DNA from: Endoryza sp044226045
GTDB lineage: Bacteria; Bacteroidota; Bacteroidia; Chitinophagales; Chitinophagaceae
DNA: 64,000 nt
Assembly: GCA_044226045.1 (NCBI GenBank)
Contig: JBGAHR010000011.1
Span: 40,082-104,081 of the forward strand
Reading direction: 5' to 3'
Part shown: positions 1 to 8,413 of the stretch, piece by piece
Position numbering within the stretch: position 1 is the first letter of the stretch
Layout of the letters: each line of letters starts with the position of its first letter
Position numbers and translations under genes: made by a program
The notes under the pieces: generated by a model
What the model was told of the DNA's origin: nothing
Database searches by the model: none
Seen by the model: only the letters and a program-made list of their open reading frames with translations

Positions 1-546
1 ATGCATGGAAATCCAGCGACTGCAACGAACGCCGATGGCACATATTTTTCTTTCCTGACCCTTTAGCTGTGGATCCAGCCAAACACCTGTTTCGCCGGGA
101 GATCTGTCTCCCTTTAATCCGTATTCAGCCAGCGTGAGAATAATCACTTCCTCGATATTGCGCAGGTAGCGACCAATGTCTGTGTAGTATTTTTCCAAAT
201 CCAGTATCGGGTAGCCAACCAGTTGCTGCGGCCCATGAAAAGTAATGTCTCCTCCTCTGTTGGTTTTGATATACTGGATGCCTTTTGCTTCCAGTTGCTG
301 CTGGTTTAACAACAGATTTTCTTCATGACCACTTTTTCCAAGCGTCAACACAGGAGGATGTTCTACGAACAGGAGGTGATGAACGGTGTCTTCGGTTTGT
401 ACGAGCGTATCGGCGTTCTGCTGCATTTTCACCCGATGTTGTTTGCGGTTTACATTCTCCTGCAGAAGTCTTTCCTGAAAATCCCAGGCCGCCTGGTATT
501 CCATATTACCCAAATCCCTGAAGAAAACCTTTTGAACGCTGCTCAT
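1..546 (-). CDS. lipB: Octanoyltransferase LipB (3' part outside window)
   Basis: Reading the minus strand from the ATG at 544-546 gives an open frame to the window edge (182 codons). It contains the LipB signature RGGDITFHGPQQLVGYP, followed by the KICAIGVR and RWISMH segments around the conserved lysine. LipB moves octanoyl groups from acyl carrier protein to lipoyl domains of 2-oxoacid dehydrogenases and the glycine cleavage system. The catalytic-cysteine region and C-terminus lie beyond position 1. The start MSSVQKVFFRDLG fits the usual LipB N-terminus, and no better in-frame start is visible upstream. The family call is very secure; only the end is unknown. Confidence 0.93.
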   Translation of the reverse strand, partial: MSSVQKVFFRDLGNMEYQAAWDFQERLLQENVNRKQHRVKMQQNADTLVQTEDTVHHLLFVEHPPVLTLGKSGHEENLLLNQQQLEAKGIQYIKTNRGGDITFHGPQQLVGYPILDLEKYYTDIGRYLRNIEEVIILTLAEYGLKGDRSPGETGVWLDPQLKGQERKICAIGVRCSRWISMH

Positions 547-550
547 CCTG

Positions 551-558
551 CAAAAATA
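551..558 (-). promoter_or_regulatory. Bacteroidetes -7 element TATTTTTG before lipB
   Basis: The minus strand reads TATTTTTG, a perfect TAnnTTTG match, only four bases upstream of the lipB ATG. No clear TTTG -33 partner is visible. If used, the transcript would be leaderless or nearly so. Confidence 0.45.
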
Positions 559-628
559 CGCAAGCCCCTGCTTATTTGGAAGCTGGTGGATTTATAGAGT
601 TATCCCCCTAAAAACCATTCACATCACG

Positions 629-636
629 TAATTTTG
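629..636 (+). promoter_or_regulatory. Bacteroidetes -7 element TAATTTTG before the pseudouridine synthase
   Basis: TAATTTTG matches TAnnTTTG and ends 14 bases before the ATG at 651. The -33 box is weak. A very short 5' leader is implied. Confidence 0.45.
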
Positions 637-650
637 CCAAAATTTTTTTC

Positions 651-1694
651 ATGGCTGCAGATCCTGAAATGGAAGAAAGCTCGGAAGAGCTATATGAACG
701 AATGAACCTGGTGATAGACCGGGGTCAGGAGCCGATGCGTCTGGATAAATTCCTGGTGCAAAGAATTGAAGGCGCTTCCCGTAACAAGATTCAGCAGGCT
801 ATTGAAGCCGGCAGGGTGTTGATAAATGGCAAACAGGTACAGGCCAATCATAAAATCAAGCCCGGAGAGGAACTGGTGGTTTATTCCGACAAAGAGGTAC
901 AGGGTGAAGAAATCGTGCCTCAGCCTATACCGTTGAATATTGTTTTCGAAGATGACGATATCCTGATCATCAATAAACCCGTCGGACTGGTGGTACACCC
1001 GGCCAGTGGAAACCCCGACGGCACCCTGATCAATGGCGTCGCCTATTATCTGCAAAAACAAAATGCACATATCAATGCGGAGAACCTGCCTCGATTTGGA
1101 TTGGTTCACCGCATAGATAAAAACACCAGCGGATTAATGGTGCTTGCCAAAACAGAAAAAGCGGTCAGCTCGCTGGCCAAGCAGTTCTTTGACCACAGCA
1201 TTCAGAGAACCTATGTAGCCCTGGTATGGGGAGATGTGGCAGAAGACTCGGGAACCGTGGTTGCTCATATCGGCAGACATCAGCGATTTCGTAAAATATT
1301 CGACGCTTACCCCGATGGCGAACACGGTAAGGACGCGATCACCCACTATAAGGTACTCGAAAGATTCGGTTATGTAACACTGGTACAGTGCAACCTAGAA
1401 ACCGGAAGAACACACCAGATCAGGGTGCACATGAAACATATTGGTCACCCGCTCTTCAATGATGAATTATATGGCGGAGACCGAATCGTAAAAGGAACGG
1501 TGTTCAGCAAATACAAGCAATTTGTTGACAACTGCTTTGAAATCTGCCCACGTCATGCCCTTCATGCCAAAACAATCGGCTTCATCCATCCCCGTTCCCG
1601 TAAACCGGTGCTTTTTGAAAGCGAGATCCCGAGCGATATGTTACAGGTAATTGAAAAATGGAGAAATTACGTAAGGCCTAAAAACATGTCTTAA
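651..1694 (+). CDS. RluA-family 23S rRNA pseudouridine synthase (RluD type)
   Basis: This 347-aa protein has an N-terminal S4 RNA-binding domain (about residues 25-90, RLDKFLVQRI onward). A pseudouridine synthase catalytic domain follows, with the motif HRIDKNTSGL; Asp156 is the expected catalytic aspartate. Later family blocks are GRTHQIRVH and HALHAKTIGF. The enzyme isomerises specific uridines in 23S rRNA. S4 plus catalytic domain and length match RluD/RluC-type enzymes, but the exact uridines modified cannot be read from sequence. The gene is divergent from lipB and ends in a shared terminator with the converging SRPBCC gene. A later Met (ATGAACC at 702) is a less likely start. Confidence 0.93.
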   Translation: MAADPEMEESSEELYERMNLVIDRGQEPMRLDKFLVQRIEGASRNKIQQAIEAGRVLINGKQVQANHKIKPGEELVVYSDKEVQGEEIVPQPIPLNIVFEDDDILIINKPVGLVVHPASGNPDGTLINGVAYYLQKQNAHINAENLPRFGLVHRIDKNTSGLMVLAKTEKAVSSLAKQFFDHSIQRTYVALVWGDVAEDSGTVVAHIGRHQRFRKIFDAYPDGEHGKDAITHYKVLERFGYVTLVQCNLETGRTHQIRVHMKHIGHPLFNDELYGGDRIVKGTVFSKYKQFVDNCFEICPRHALHAKTIGFIHPRSRKPVLFESEIPSDMLQVIEKWRNYVRPKNMS

Positions 1695-1708
1695 CCACAT
1701 AAAAATAA

Positions 1709-1738
1709 AACCAGCCCCGTTTTAAAGCGGGGCTGGTT
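1709..1738. terminator. Bidirectional intrinsic terminator
   Basis: Perfect 11-bp inverted repeat AACCAGCCCCG / CGGGGCTGGTT with an 8-nt loop, followed on the plus strand by TTTTAT after GG. It lies between two convergent genes and can serve both. Confidence 0.8.
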
Positions 1739-1763
1739 GGTTTTATGCTGATAACTGCGATAC

Positions 1764-2264
1764 TTACTGCAAAGAAGCCAACAATTCGTCGAGGTTTCCG
1801 TGTGCCATGGCAAATCCTTCCTTGAATCCCATTTCCACTATTCTCTCCAAATCTTCCACGCTGTCAAACTTCACGTCAACCTGTACGGAAGTAGCCTGAC
1901 CCTGGGGTGTAAACGTGCACTCCCAAAACATGCTCGGCATCTCTTTGATCAATGTTCCCTGTTCATCACAGAATCCATCGATACCGGAAAAGAATTTACC
2001 CGGTATAATTTTGTCATATCCAACCAGGCAATAATGCCTGGTACCATCCGGACCTTCCATGTAATAACGCCATTTCCCTCCGCTGGAGAATTGCATCGAC
2101 TGAGTAACTGCTTTAAACGGCTTTGGCGCCCACCATTTCTCCAACAGTTCACTTTCCGTCCATGCCCGCCAAACCAGGTCTACCGGCGCCTCGAACTGCC
2201 GAAGGACAACGATCTTTTTGTTTTCAAGATCCTTGGTGTAAATCGTTTCTTTCTGAATGGTCAT
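1764..2264 (-). CDS. SRPBCC (AHSA1-like) domain protein
   Basis: This 166-aa protein shows the AHSA1/CalC START-fold pattern: an N-terminal strand with RQFEAPVDLVWRAWTE, then LEKWWAPKPF, and a C-terminal long helix. These proteins form a hydrophobic ligand pocket; the ligand here is unknown. The start codon overlaps the stop of the upstream ArsR-type gene by 4 bp (ATGA), so the two are translationally coupled. ArsR plus SRPBCC is a very common pair. The regulator probably controls this gene through the operators upstream of the pair. Enzyme activity should not be assumed. Confidence 0.88.
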   Translation of the reverse strand: MTIQKETIYTKDLENKKIVVLRQFEAPVDLVWRAWTESELLEKWWAPKPFKAVTQSMQFSSGGKWRYYMEGPDGTRHYCLVGYDKIIPGKFFSGIDGFCDEQGTLIKEMPSMFWECTFTPQGQATSVQVDVKFDSVEDLERIVEMGFKEGFAMAHGNLDELLASLQ

Positions 2265-2581
2265 GATTGTTTGTTTTTAAGGTCTTTTAATAATTGATCC
2301 AGTTGAGAGAACCGGCTGTCCCAAAGTTGCCGGAACGGTTGCAGCCATTTATCCACTTCCTTCAATTTTTTTGAATCGATATAATAGTGCAACTCCCTCC
2401 CCGATTGCTCATATTTTACCAACTGGCATTCGTATAAAATCTTTACATGTTTTGAAATCGCCTGTCGGCTGCTGTCGAAATGCTCCGCCAGCGCGTTGGG
2501 TGTCATCGCCTGAAGGGCCAGCAAACTTAAAATCGCCCTGCGGGTGGGGTCGGCTATTGCCTGGAATACGTCTCTTCTCAT
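2261..2581 (-). CDS. ArsR/SmtB-type winged-helix repressor
   Basis: This 106-aa protein is almost entirely a winged helix-turn-helix. It begins with MRRDVFQAIADPTRRAILSL, the classic ArsR N-terminal helix, followed by LAEHFDSSRQAISKHVKIL as recognition region and a wing with GRELHYYID. There is no Cys-rich metal site (one Cys, in YECQ), so metal sensing is unlikely. This subgroup usually accompanies SRPBCC genes. It is the first gene of a two-gene operon, and two inverted repeats overlap its own promoter, suggesting autorepression. Confidence 0.92.
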   Translation of the reverse strand: MRRDVFQAIADPTRRAILSLLALQAMTPNALAEHFDSSRQAISKHVKILYECQLVKYEQSGRELHYYIDSKKLKEVDKWLQPFRQLWDSRFSQLDQLLKDLKNKQS

Positions 2582-2586
2582 ATAAT

Positions 2587-2633
2587 TATTTGCAACCTTT
2601 CAGTTGCAAATATAACAGCAACCGATCAGTTGC
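2587..2633. promoter_or_regulatory. Two operators GCAAC-N6-GTTGC overlapping the promoter
   Basis: TATTTGCAAC-N6-GTTGCAAATA (2587-2612) is a perfect 10-bp-arm palindrome. GCAAC-N6-GTTGC (2618-2633) repeats its core 26 bp upstream. The first covers the -7 box and start site, the second the spacer. This is typical of a dimeric winged-helix repressor, most simply the adjacent ArsR protein. Confidence 0.75.
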
Positions 2634-2638
2634 GCAAA
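2607..2638 (-). promoter_or_regulatory. Promoter of the ArsR-SRPBCC operon
   Basis: On the minus strand TTTG (2635-2638) is separated by exactly 20 nt from TATATTTG (2607-2614). This is a full match to the Bacteroidetes promoter consensus. It lies 26 bases upstream of the ArsR start. Confidence 0.8.
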
Positions 2639-2738
2639 TAATTTTTACACATTCAGTTGTTGGAGGTTTTTTGCCGGTAATAAAGAGTTGGTGAAATGCT
2701 GGTTGCGGTAGAACTTGTATAAACTAACAGCAGCTCGT

Positions 2739-3308
2739 TTACCGGTCTGATTCATCTTCGGGATTACCGAGGTGATAGGCTTTTGAGATGAGTTCCGCCG
2801 TATTCTTGGCTTTGAATTTTTCCTTTAGATTTTTCTTATGTGTAATAACAGTAGATTCACTGATGTATAACCTTGAAGCAATTTCCTTGGCTCGCAATCC
2901 GCGGGAAACCAATTGAAGGATCTCCCCTTCACGCGGTGTTAAACAGGGTTGGTCGCTGTTGCAACAAAATGATTCGCCGGCAGGATGTTGATGATTCTCC
3001 TTCCCGTAATCCGGGCAGGTTGAAAGAATATCCTTCACCAGCTCGGGGAAATTCTTATATAAAAAATGAATGAAATAAAGCAGGCGGTCATTCTGGCTTT
3101 CGAGAATCTGAAGGCGCTGTTCCAGTTTATTCATTGATCCGACCCGATCATGAATGGAAATGACTTTGTTTTCCAACGATGATTCCGGCAAAGGCCTGGA
3201 ACCAGGCAAATTATTATGCTCTTCCAATTGCGGCTCTTCCCCTCTGCAGGAGTTCTTGAGTATAGCCGTGTTTATTTGTTCCAAGAGTGTAAGCTTATCC
3301 GCAAACAT
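2739..3308 (-). CDS. LuxR-type helix-turn-helix regulator
   Basis: This 189-aa protein has a C-terminal LuxR/FixJ-type DNA-binding domain (about residues 120-185, LTPREGEILQLVSRGL then ISESTVITHKKNL). The N-terminal part (1-115) lacks receiver aspartates and resembles no domain I recognise; it contains a coiled-coil-like stretch (KLEQRLQILESQNDRLLYFI). It is transcribed divergently from the eCIS operon and separated from it by 324 bases containing inverted repeats and the operon promoter. It is therefore the best local candidate for a regulator of that operon; this is inference from position only. Confidence 0.85.
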   Translation of the reverse strand: MFADKLTLLEQINTAILKNSCRGEEPQLEEHNNLPGSRPLPESSLENKVISIHDRVGSMNKLEQRLQILESQNDRLLYFIHFLYKNFPELVKDILSTCPDYGKENHQHPAGESFCCNSDQPCLTPREGEILQLVSRGLRAKEIASRLYISESTVITHKKNLKEKFKAKNTAELISKAYHLGNPEDESDR

Positions 3309-3442
3309 AACATAGGAATTACAGGTTTGGTGATTCCATTTCTACCTATAGACTTAAGGGATTGTTTTCGATGTGGTCGGGGAGTGTTTTACCATCGCAG
3401 CCGTGAATTTCTAAATTAGTGAAATTGCCAGCACCCGCAATC

Positions 3443-3512
3443 GTATTTTAGAAAAATACCACAAAATGGGGATATCCCTCCCATGTTTTAAGGAGGCCGC
3501 AAATTTCCTCCT
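3443..3512. promoter_or_regulatory. Three inverted repeats upstream of the eCIS promoter
   Basis: The 324-base gap 3309-3631 holds GTATTTT-AGA-AAAATAC (3443-3459, perfect 7-bp arms), the palindrome GGGATATCCC (3469-3478), and AGGAGG-N10-CCTCCT (3491-3512). All lie 27-100 bp upstream of the -33 box, where activator sites usually sit. The protein that binds them is unknown; the divergent LuxR-type regulator is a candidate. Confidence 0.45.
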
Positions 3513-3538
3513 GACGGAAAAACCCCAATAAATGCGGA

Positions 3539-3569
3539 TTGTCTTGCCTTCTATTCGACTCTACATTTG
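3539..3569 (+). promoter_or_regulatory. Promoter of the eCIS operon
   Basis: TTG (3539-3541) is followed after 20 nt by TACATTTG (3562-3569), a match to TAnnTTTG. The predicted start is near 3575, giving a leader of about 55 nt to the ATG at 3632. No other equally good promoter was noticed before 37.5 kb in the few short gaps examined. Confidence 0.7.
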
Positions 3570-3631
3570 TTACATAGCCATCACACAATCAATACTTCAC
3601 TAAGACTCTGGAATAGCAAAGACATTTTTTC

Positions 3632-3982
3632 ATGCCTGGGCGACCACTGTTCGGTTATGATCAATTGCTAAAGTCAAAACTGGCTGGAATGAACGATCCT
3701 GGTAAAACTCAATCTGTATCTCCTGTCTGGTCTGTTGTAAGACAGAACAACCTTGAATCACAGAATGAGATCATCAGGAGACTAAGAATTCAAAATAAGA
3801 AACTGCTGGAGCAGGTTTCGCATGTGAAAAAAGGCCACAAGAAGCTGATGGCCGAGAGAACCAATCTGTTACAACAGTTAAAAGAACAAAAGCGACTTAA
3901 TCGTACCCTTTCAAAACTCATCAGTCATTCAATCAAATCGGGGAAAGATCAACCCGTATCCCATTCAAATACCAGTCAATGA
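3632..3982 (+). CDS. Small coiled-coil protein, first gene of the eCIS operon
   Basis: This 116-aa protein has no domain I recognise. The centre and C-terminus (about residues 38-100) are Lys/Glu/Gln/Leu-rich with heptad-like spacing and predict a coiled coil (for example RRLRIQNKKLLEQVSHVKK). There is no signal peptide or membrane segment. Its stop overlaps the start of the DUF4255 gene by 4 bp, so it belongs to the operon. It could be an assembly factor or a regulator; nothing in the sequence decides. A Met at codon 20 is an alternative start. Confidence 0.7.
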   Translation: MPGRPLFGYDQLLKSKLAGMNDPGKTQSVSPVWSVVRQNNLESQNEIIRRLRIQNKKLLEQVSHVKKGHKKLMAERTNLLQQLKEQKRLNRTLSKLISHSIKSGKDQPVSHSNTSQ

Positions 3983-4587
3983 TAGATCAGGCTTTACTTC
4001 TGCTGAAAAATGAGCTTCAGGATTATATCGACGCAAAAGAAGATACGGTTGATGTAACCCTCGACAATATTGGTATGCTGGGAATTCCCGAAGGTAAAAA
4101 CCTCAATAATCACATCGTAATTACACTAGTTAACATTGAGGAGGAGAGCACCCTTAAAAACCTTTCAGCTCAAAAAAGGCCATTTGCCACAACTGCGTCC
4201 TATGAAAACCCGCCTGTATACCTGAATCTGTATGTGCTGCTTACCTGTTTCTATGCTGATGATGATTCCGGGAAAAACTACCAGAACGCCCTGGCAAGAC
4301 TATCCCTGATCATTCGATTCTTCCAAAGCAGAAATTCCTTCTCGACCTCCTCCTCTACCGCTATCGGTGCAGTACTGAAGGATGATGCCGATGTAGCGAG
4401 CCTGCGTTTTACCATGGAACTGTACACGCTCACCTTTGAACAGATCAATCACCTATGGGGATCATTAGGGGGAAGACAGGTTCCTTTTGCCATGTACAAA
4501 CTGAGATTGGTAGGTATCACGGAAAAAGCATTGCTCAGAGAAGTACCATTGATCACAGAAATCGAAACCAACCATCACCCTATCTAA
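3979..4587 (+). CDS. DUF4255 / Pvc16-like tube terminator protein
   Basis: This 202-aa protein matches the DUF4255 family (Pvc16 N-terminal). It starts IDQALLLLKNELQDYI, and a central NPPVYLNLYVLLTCFY strand is followed by YQNALARLSLIIRFFQ. In contractile injection systems the family caps and terminates the tube and sheath. It is located two genes before the sheath, as in related clusters. The start overlaps the upstream stop by 4 bp. Family call is secure; the capping role is by homology. Confidence 0.88.
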   Translation: MIDQALLLLKNELQDYIDAKEDTVDVTLDNIGMLGIPEGKNLNNHIVITLVNIEEESTLKNLSAQKRPFATTASYENPPVYLNLYVLLTCFYADDDSGKNYQNALARLSLIIRFFQSRNSFSTSSSTAIGAVLKDDADVASLRFTMELYTLTFEQINHLWGSLGGRQVPFAMYKLRLVGITEKALLREVPLITEIETNHHPI

Positions 4588-4596
4588 TTATCACAA

Positions 4597-5907
4597 ATGC
4601 CATCTGTCATCTATAAAACATTATTCGAGGTAAAGATTCTCCATGAATACTTCCTTACCAGGCCGGATGGCAGCGGCCTGTTCGATAAAACTCCGCAACA
4701 GAAAGCAACTTTTTTACAGGAAGAATTTTCAGCCAACCATCCCGCTGTAAACGATCTGCTTGCTTTTGAGTTTCCGGAAACGGTAAAATCTCAAATGGAA
4801 GCCGGCTATCTTCGAATCATTCCAACCTATTCTGGCTTTAAAGTCGTTGTAAAAGTCATGCCCCGCCTTCAGCCGGGGGGCGAACTATTCTACCAACCGT
4901 TTACAGCCATTGCCAGCAACCAGGATTTCATAATACGGATTTTACGAAAGGGCCCAATCGACTCCATTACAGGCGGACGTATTTCAAGACCCATTGCTTC
5001 CATTTATTATTTCTCCAACATGGATTCTACTGGCACAAAAAACTTTCCATACCTCACCAATTCGACTCCTGCATATGATCCGGGTATTACCTATATCCAG
5101 GGCGATTTGTCAGACAACGGCGGTGTATTGCAGGAATATCAAAAAAAATCCGGCGCTAACCCTATTTTTTATCCGGTTTTAGGGTCGGGATTTGCCGGAG
5201 AAGCCGATCGGATGCTGGTTAGTTCGTCTATACTATATCGTTTTCCGAACAGAGCCGGCCTGACTTCCGCAGACTTCATTCTCCGCGACAGAGACAACAA
5301 TGAGCTGGATCGACTCACAGTAACCGGCGCCGATAATTTTACGAATGGAGTCAAACTGAATTACAAGGGGAAACTGCCTCCTTCCTCTTTGACATCGGCC
5401 GATCTTTCCACTCCATTGTTTACGCTGGAAGTAAGAGGCAATAATGGCTATCTCGCCACTCATCCATTGATTATAAATGATACCCTTGCATCATCGAACC
5501 CCTGGGGTATTATACACATTCAACCCACTGTATCCAATGCTCCATTCAGCTCAATTGCTACAGACGGATACCTGGCTACCAGAATCGACAATATGGGTGT
5601 GTTGACGCCAGCACCGGTTTTTGAAATTCCTGTAAAGAGTCGCCTGGTCTATTATCGGTATGTCCATAATCGTGGGGAGAAACTCGAAGTTTCACCGGCC
5701 ATGCAACAATACCTGGAAGAAGATGGGAATGCGCTCATAACATTGACGCCTTCGCGATTAGCCCGGTCATTTTTCAAAATCCGGAAAGAAAACAGCGCTT
5801 CCACACTGTATGCGCCCAATCCGGTTCTGTACGATTTACAAACGAGGCCTGACGGCCTGATCTATTACAATATCATCGTCAATCATTCCAAACTATTTGA
5901 ATCATAA
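4597..5907 (+). CDS. Unknown eCIS protein between terminator and sheath
   Basis: This 436-aa protein has no signal peptide and no membrane segment. It appears largely beta-structured, with many short alternating hydrophobic strands separated by Gly/Asn/Pro loops. I recognise no domain. It is 9 bp downstream of the DUF4255 gene and 41 bp before the sheath gene, so a structural or adaptor role near the cap or sheath is plausible. It is long for an adaptor and could carry more than one beta domain. Function is not assigned. Confidence 0.75.
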   Translation: MPSVIYKTLFEVKILHEYFLTRPDGSGLFDKTPQQKATFLQEEFSANHPAVNDLLAFEFPETVKSQMEAGYLRIIPTYSGFKVVVKVMPRLQPGGELFYQPFTAIASNQDFIIRILRKGPIDSITGGRISRPIASIYYFSNMDSTGTKNFPYLTNSTPAYDPGITYIQGDLSDNGGVLQEYQKKSGANPIFYPVLGSGFAGEADRMLVSSSILYRFPNRAGLTSADFILRDRDNNELDRLTVTGADNFTNGVKLNYKGKLPPSSLTSADLSTPLFTLEVRGNNGYLATHPLIINDTLASSNPWGIIHIQPTVSNAPFSSIATDGYLATRIDNMGVLTPAPVFEIPVKSRLVYYRYVHNRGEKLEVSPAMQQYLEEDGNALITLTPSRLARSFFKIRKENSASTLYAPNPVLYDLQTRPDGLIYYNIIVNHSKLFES

Positions 5908-5948
5908 AAGCAAGCCAGTAATCAATCTTCACTTAAAAAACCAATCAT

Positions 5949-7376
5949 ATGCGTGAATACAAAACCCCGGGAGTATATATAGAGGAAATTCCCAAGTTGC
6001 CCCCGAGTATCGCTTCGGTTGAAACGGCCATACCGGCATTCATTGGGTATACCGAAAAAGCACAATGGCGTACACCGGACGACCTGCTTAATAAACCCTG
6101 GCGAATCACTTCGCTGCTTGAATTTGAACAATACTTTGGGAAACCTGCCCCTGAAACGCAGAGTATCTCCGTATCGGTAAAAGTATCCGGAGAGCGTGCA
6201 GAAGTAAATGCATTTGTGGATGAATCCCTTCGTTCAAAGTTTCTGATGCATTACTCCCTGCAGATGTTCTTTACAAACGGCGGAGGCCCGTGCTGGATCA
6301 TTTCGGTGGACAACTATACCAACGGGGGCGGACTGATAGCAAGTGCCAGTCTGCTGAATGGTTTGGCGGAAGCAGCGAAGATCAACGAGATCACCCTGCT
6401 CCTGTTCCCGGACGCTATTAACCTGACTTCGGAAACCGACTATTACAGTTTGTATAAGGAAGCCATCGATCAGTGTTACACTTTACAGGATCGGTTTACG
6501 ATCATGGATGTATATCACAAAGCTGAGAACCTTACCAACTGGAAGCTGGATACGCAACTGCTGCGCGATACACTTTCCGGAGACACGGATCACCTTAAAT
6601 ATGCAGCCGCTTATTTTCCCAGGATCTACACGGGTGTAGACTTCAATTATAAATCGCCTGGCAGCGACAGTGACAATGATTCCTGGATAAAGATTACGGA
6701 TTATCCCGATGCAACCACCCTTGATGCGTTAAAATCGAAAAACAACGCATTCTATTTCCTCGCAAAAAATGCCATTACCAATCTTCAAATGCTGCTACCA
6801 CCCTCTTCAGCCATGGCGGGTATTTATGCACAGGTGGATAATGCAAGAGGGGTATGGAAGGCTCCTGCAAATATCAACATCGATAATGCCATCAGACCCG
6901 AGTTCCTGATAACAAGCCAGGATCAGCAGGACCTCAATGTGGATACCGTTGCAGGAAAATCCATCAACGTGATACGCAAGTTTGAAGGCCGCGGGCCAGC
7001 CATCGTATGGGGTGCGAGAACCCTGGCCGGCAACGACAACGAATGGCGATACATACCGGTAAGAAGATTTTTCATCATGGCCGAAGAATCCACGAAAAAC
7101 GCCACTGAACAATTTGTATTTGAACCAAACGACCGGAATACCTGGGTACGGCTGAAATCAATGATCTCGAATTACCTGATACAGCAATGGAAAGCGGGCG
7201 CATTGATGGGAGCCAGTGAACGGGAAGCATTTTATGTTCATATCGGTCTCAACGAAACCATGACCGAGCAGGACATTCTCGAAGGCAGGCTGATCGTTGA
7301 AATCGGGCTGGCTGTTGTTCGCCCGGCCGAATTCATCATCCTGCGCTTTATGCACAAAATGCTGGCTGAATCTTAA
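5949..7376 (+). CDS. Contractile tail sheath protein
   Basis: This 475-aa protein carries the phage-tail-sheath signature MREYKTPGVYIEEIPKLPPS at the N-terminus. It also has the C-terminal block around GLAVVRPAEFIILRF that interlocks neighbouring subunits. The length fits single-gene eCIS sheaths. It forms the outer contractile cylinder that drives the tube into the target. It is the only sheath gene in the locus; Afp/PVC loci have several. An A-rich leader precedes the ATG, as for the neighbouring structural genes. Secure call. Confidence 0.96.
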   Translation: MREYKTPGVYIEEIPKLPPSIASVETAIPAFIGYTEKAQWRTPDDLLNKPWRITSLLEFEQYFGKPAPETQSISVSVKVSGERAEVNAFVDESLRSKFLMHYSLQMFFTNGGGPCWIISVDNYTNGGGLIASASLLNGLAEAAKINEITLLLFPDAINLTSETDYYSLYKEAIDQCYTLQDRFTIMDVYHKAENLTNWKLDTQLLRDTLSGDTDHLKYAAAYFPRIYTGVDFNYKSPGSDSDNDSWIKITDYPDATTLDALKSKNNAFYFLAKNAITNLQMLLPPSSAMAGIYAQVDNARGVWKAPANINIDNAIRPEFLITSQDQQDLNVDTVAGKSINVIRKFEGRGPAIVWGARTLAGNDNEWRYIPVRRFFIMAEESTKNATEQFVFEPNDRNTWVRLKSMISNYLIQQWKAGALMGASEREAFYVHIGLNETMTEQDILEGRLIVEIGLAVVRPAEFIILRFMHKMLAES

Positions 7377-7401
7377 TTAAAAACCTTCAAAAACTGAATC
7401 A

Positions 7402-8385
7402 ATGGCTACTAATCAAAAACCTCCAGGTACCGGCGATTGCGGCTGTAACGATAACAAACCCGTTACCGTTACCCAAACCATCATCAACACCGAAAGAAAA
7501 GAATACTGTCGTCAATTGGATGCGGCCGGTGGTAGTGTGCTGGAACTGGAAGAAAAATATTCGGGGACCAAAAACCTCAAGAAAAAAAAGAAAACACTTT
7601 TCATCTGGACTGAAAAGAATTACCAGGCTATCAGGAACCTCGATCTTACCAAGGGAACTGCCCTGCTCCAGTTCAATGAAAGTATCAAAGATGCCACAAC
7701 GGGCTTCCTGAAAGACAACAAGACCCTCTCAGACAACCTTAAGGATATTGTAAAAAAAATGAAAGATGTGGTGGCCAAAACAAAAGAACTCCATGCGGCT
7801 GCCTGTGATCTGAAACGATGTGTGGACGATGGATGCAATTGCTCTCAGAAAGGAATACTCACCGGAGAATGGGGAGATAAATGTAAAGGCACCAATCCTA
7901 AACCGGAAAACAGGTGCAAAGAGGATTGCGACAAAGTGAAAGAACACCTGGAAAAATTATACAGTATTCCTGATACGCTTAGCGGAGCAGCGGATACTTT
8001 ATACAAATCTGCTGCCGACGTTGTCGGAATCCAGGTCTTTTCCAATGTGGCCACCCTCGAAGAGCTACAGAAGAAATTATATGAGGCCGCGAAAAAATTT
8101 GAAAAGCACCTGGCTGATACCGCAAAGAAAGACCAGGAAGAAGTAAAAAAAGCGCAGGATGATTTTGTAAAAGCTGTCCAGGAACATGCAAAAGCGGAAG
8201 CCGGTCTGTATGACAAACGAGGTGACTTTACCGGACTGTACAATACAGCCGCTTTCTTCTGTTGCCCGGATTGCAAATGTGTGGACGCCGGCAATTGCCC
8301 GGACAGGATATGTGAAATCTGCAAAGAAGTGCAAACGACATTTTGTGAATGTCCCCCTCCGGACAAACCAAAAACCGGTTGCTAA
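7402..8385 (+). CDS. Cysteine-rich coiled-coil protein A of the eCIS
   Basis: This 327-aa protein has no signal peptide. Cysteines occur in three clusters. One is N-terminal (GDCGCNDNK). One is central (AACDLKRC, DGCNCSQ, then KC/RC/CDK). One is C-terminal (CCPDCKC, CPDRICEICK, CECPPP). The remainder (about residues 60-140 and 180-260) is helical, charged and coiled-coil-like. The clusters resemble metal-binding knuckles. It sits between sheath and tube genes, where Afp/PVC loci carry extra sheath paralogues, and is followed by a gene of the same design. I recognise no family. A particle component (for example cap, adaptor or appendage) is inference. Confidence 0.8.
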   Translation: MATNQKPPGTGDCGCNDNKPVTVTQTIINTERKEYCRQLDAAGGSVLELEEKYSGTKNLKKKKKTLFIWTEKNYQAIRNLDLTKGTALLQFNESIKDATTGFLKDNKTLSDNLKDIVKKMKDVVAKTKELHAAACDLKRCVDDGCNCSQKGILTGEWGDKCKGTNPKPENRCKEDCDKVKEHLEKLYSIPDTLSGAADTLYKSAADVVGIQVFSNVATLEELQKKLYEAAKKFEKHLADTAKKDQEEVKKAQDDFVKAVQEHAKAEAGLYDKRGDFTGLYNTAAFFCCPDCKCVDAGNCPDRICEICKEVQTTFCECPPPDKPKTGC

Positions 8386-8413
8386 CCTCATTCTTAACAG
8401 CTAAAAAAATCTT

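Noticed and set aside
285..597. Two plus-strand frames of 78 and 90 codons
   Set aside because: Antisense to lipB, whose minus-strand reading carries the family signature.
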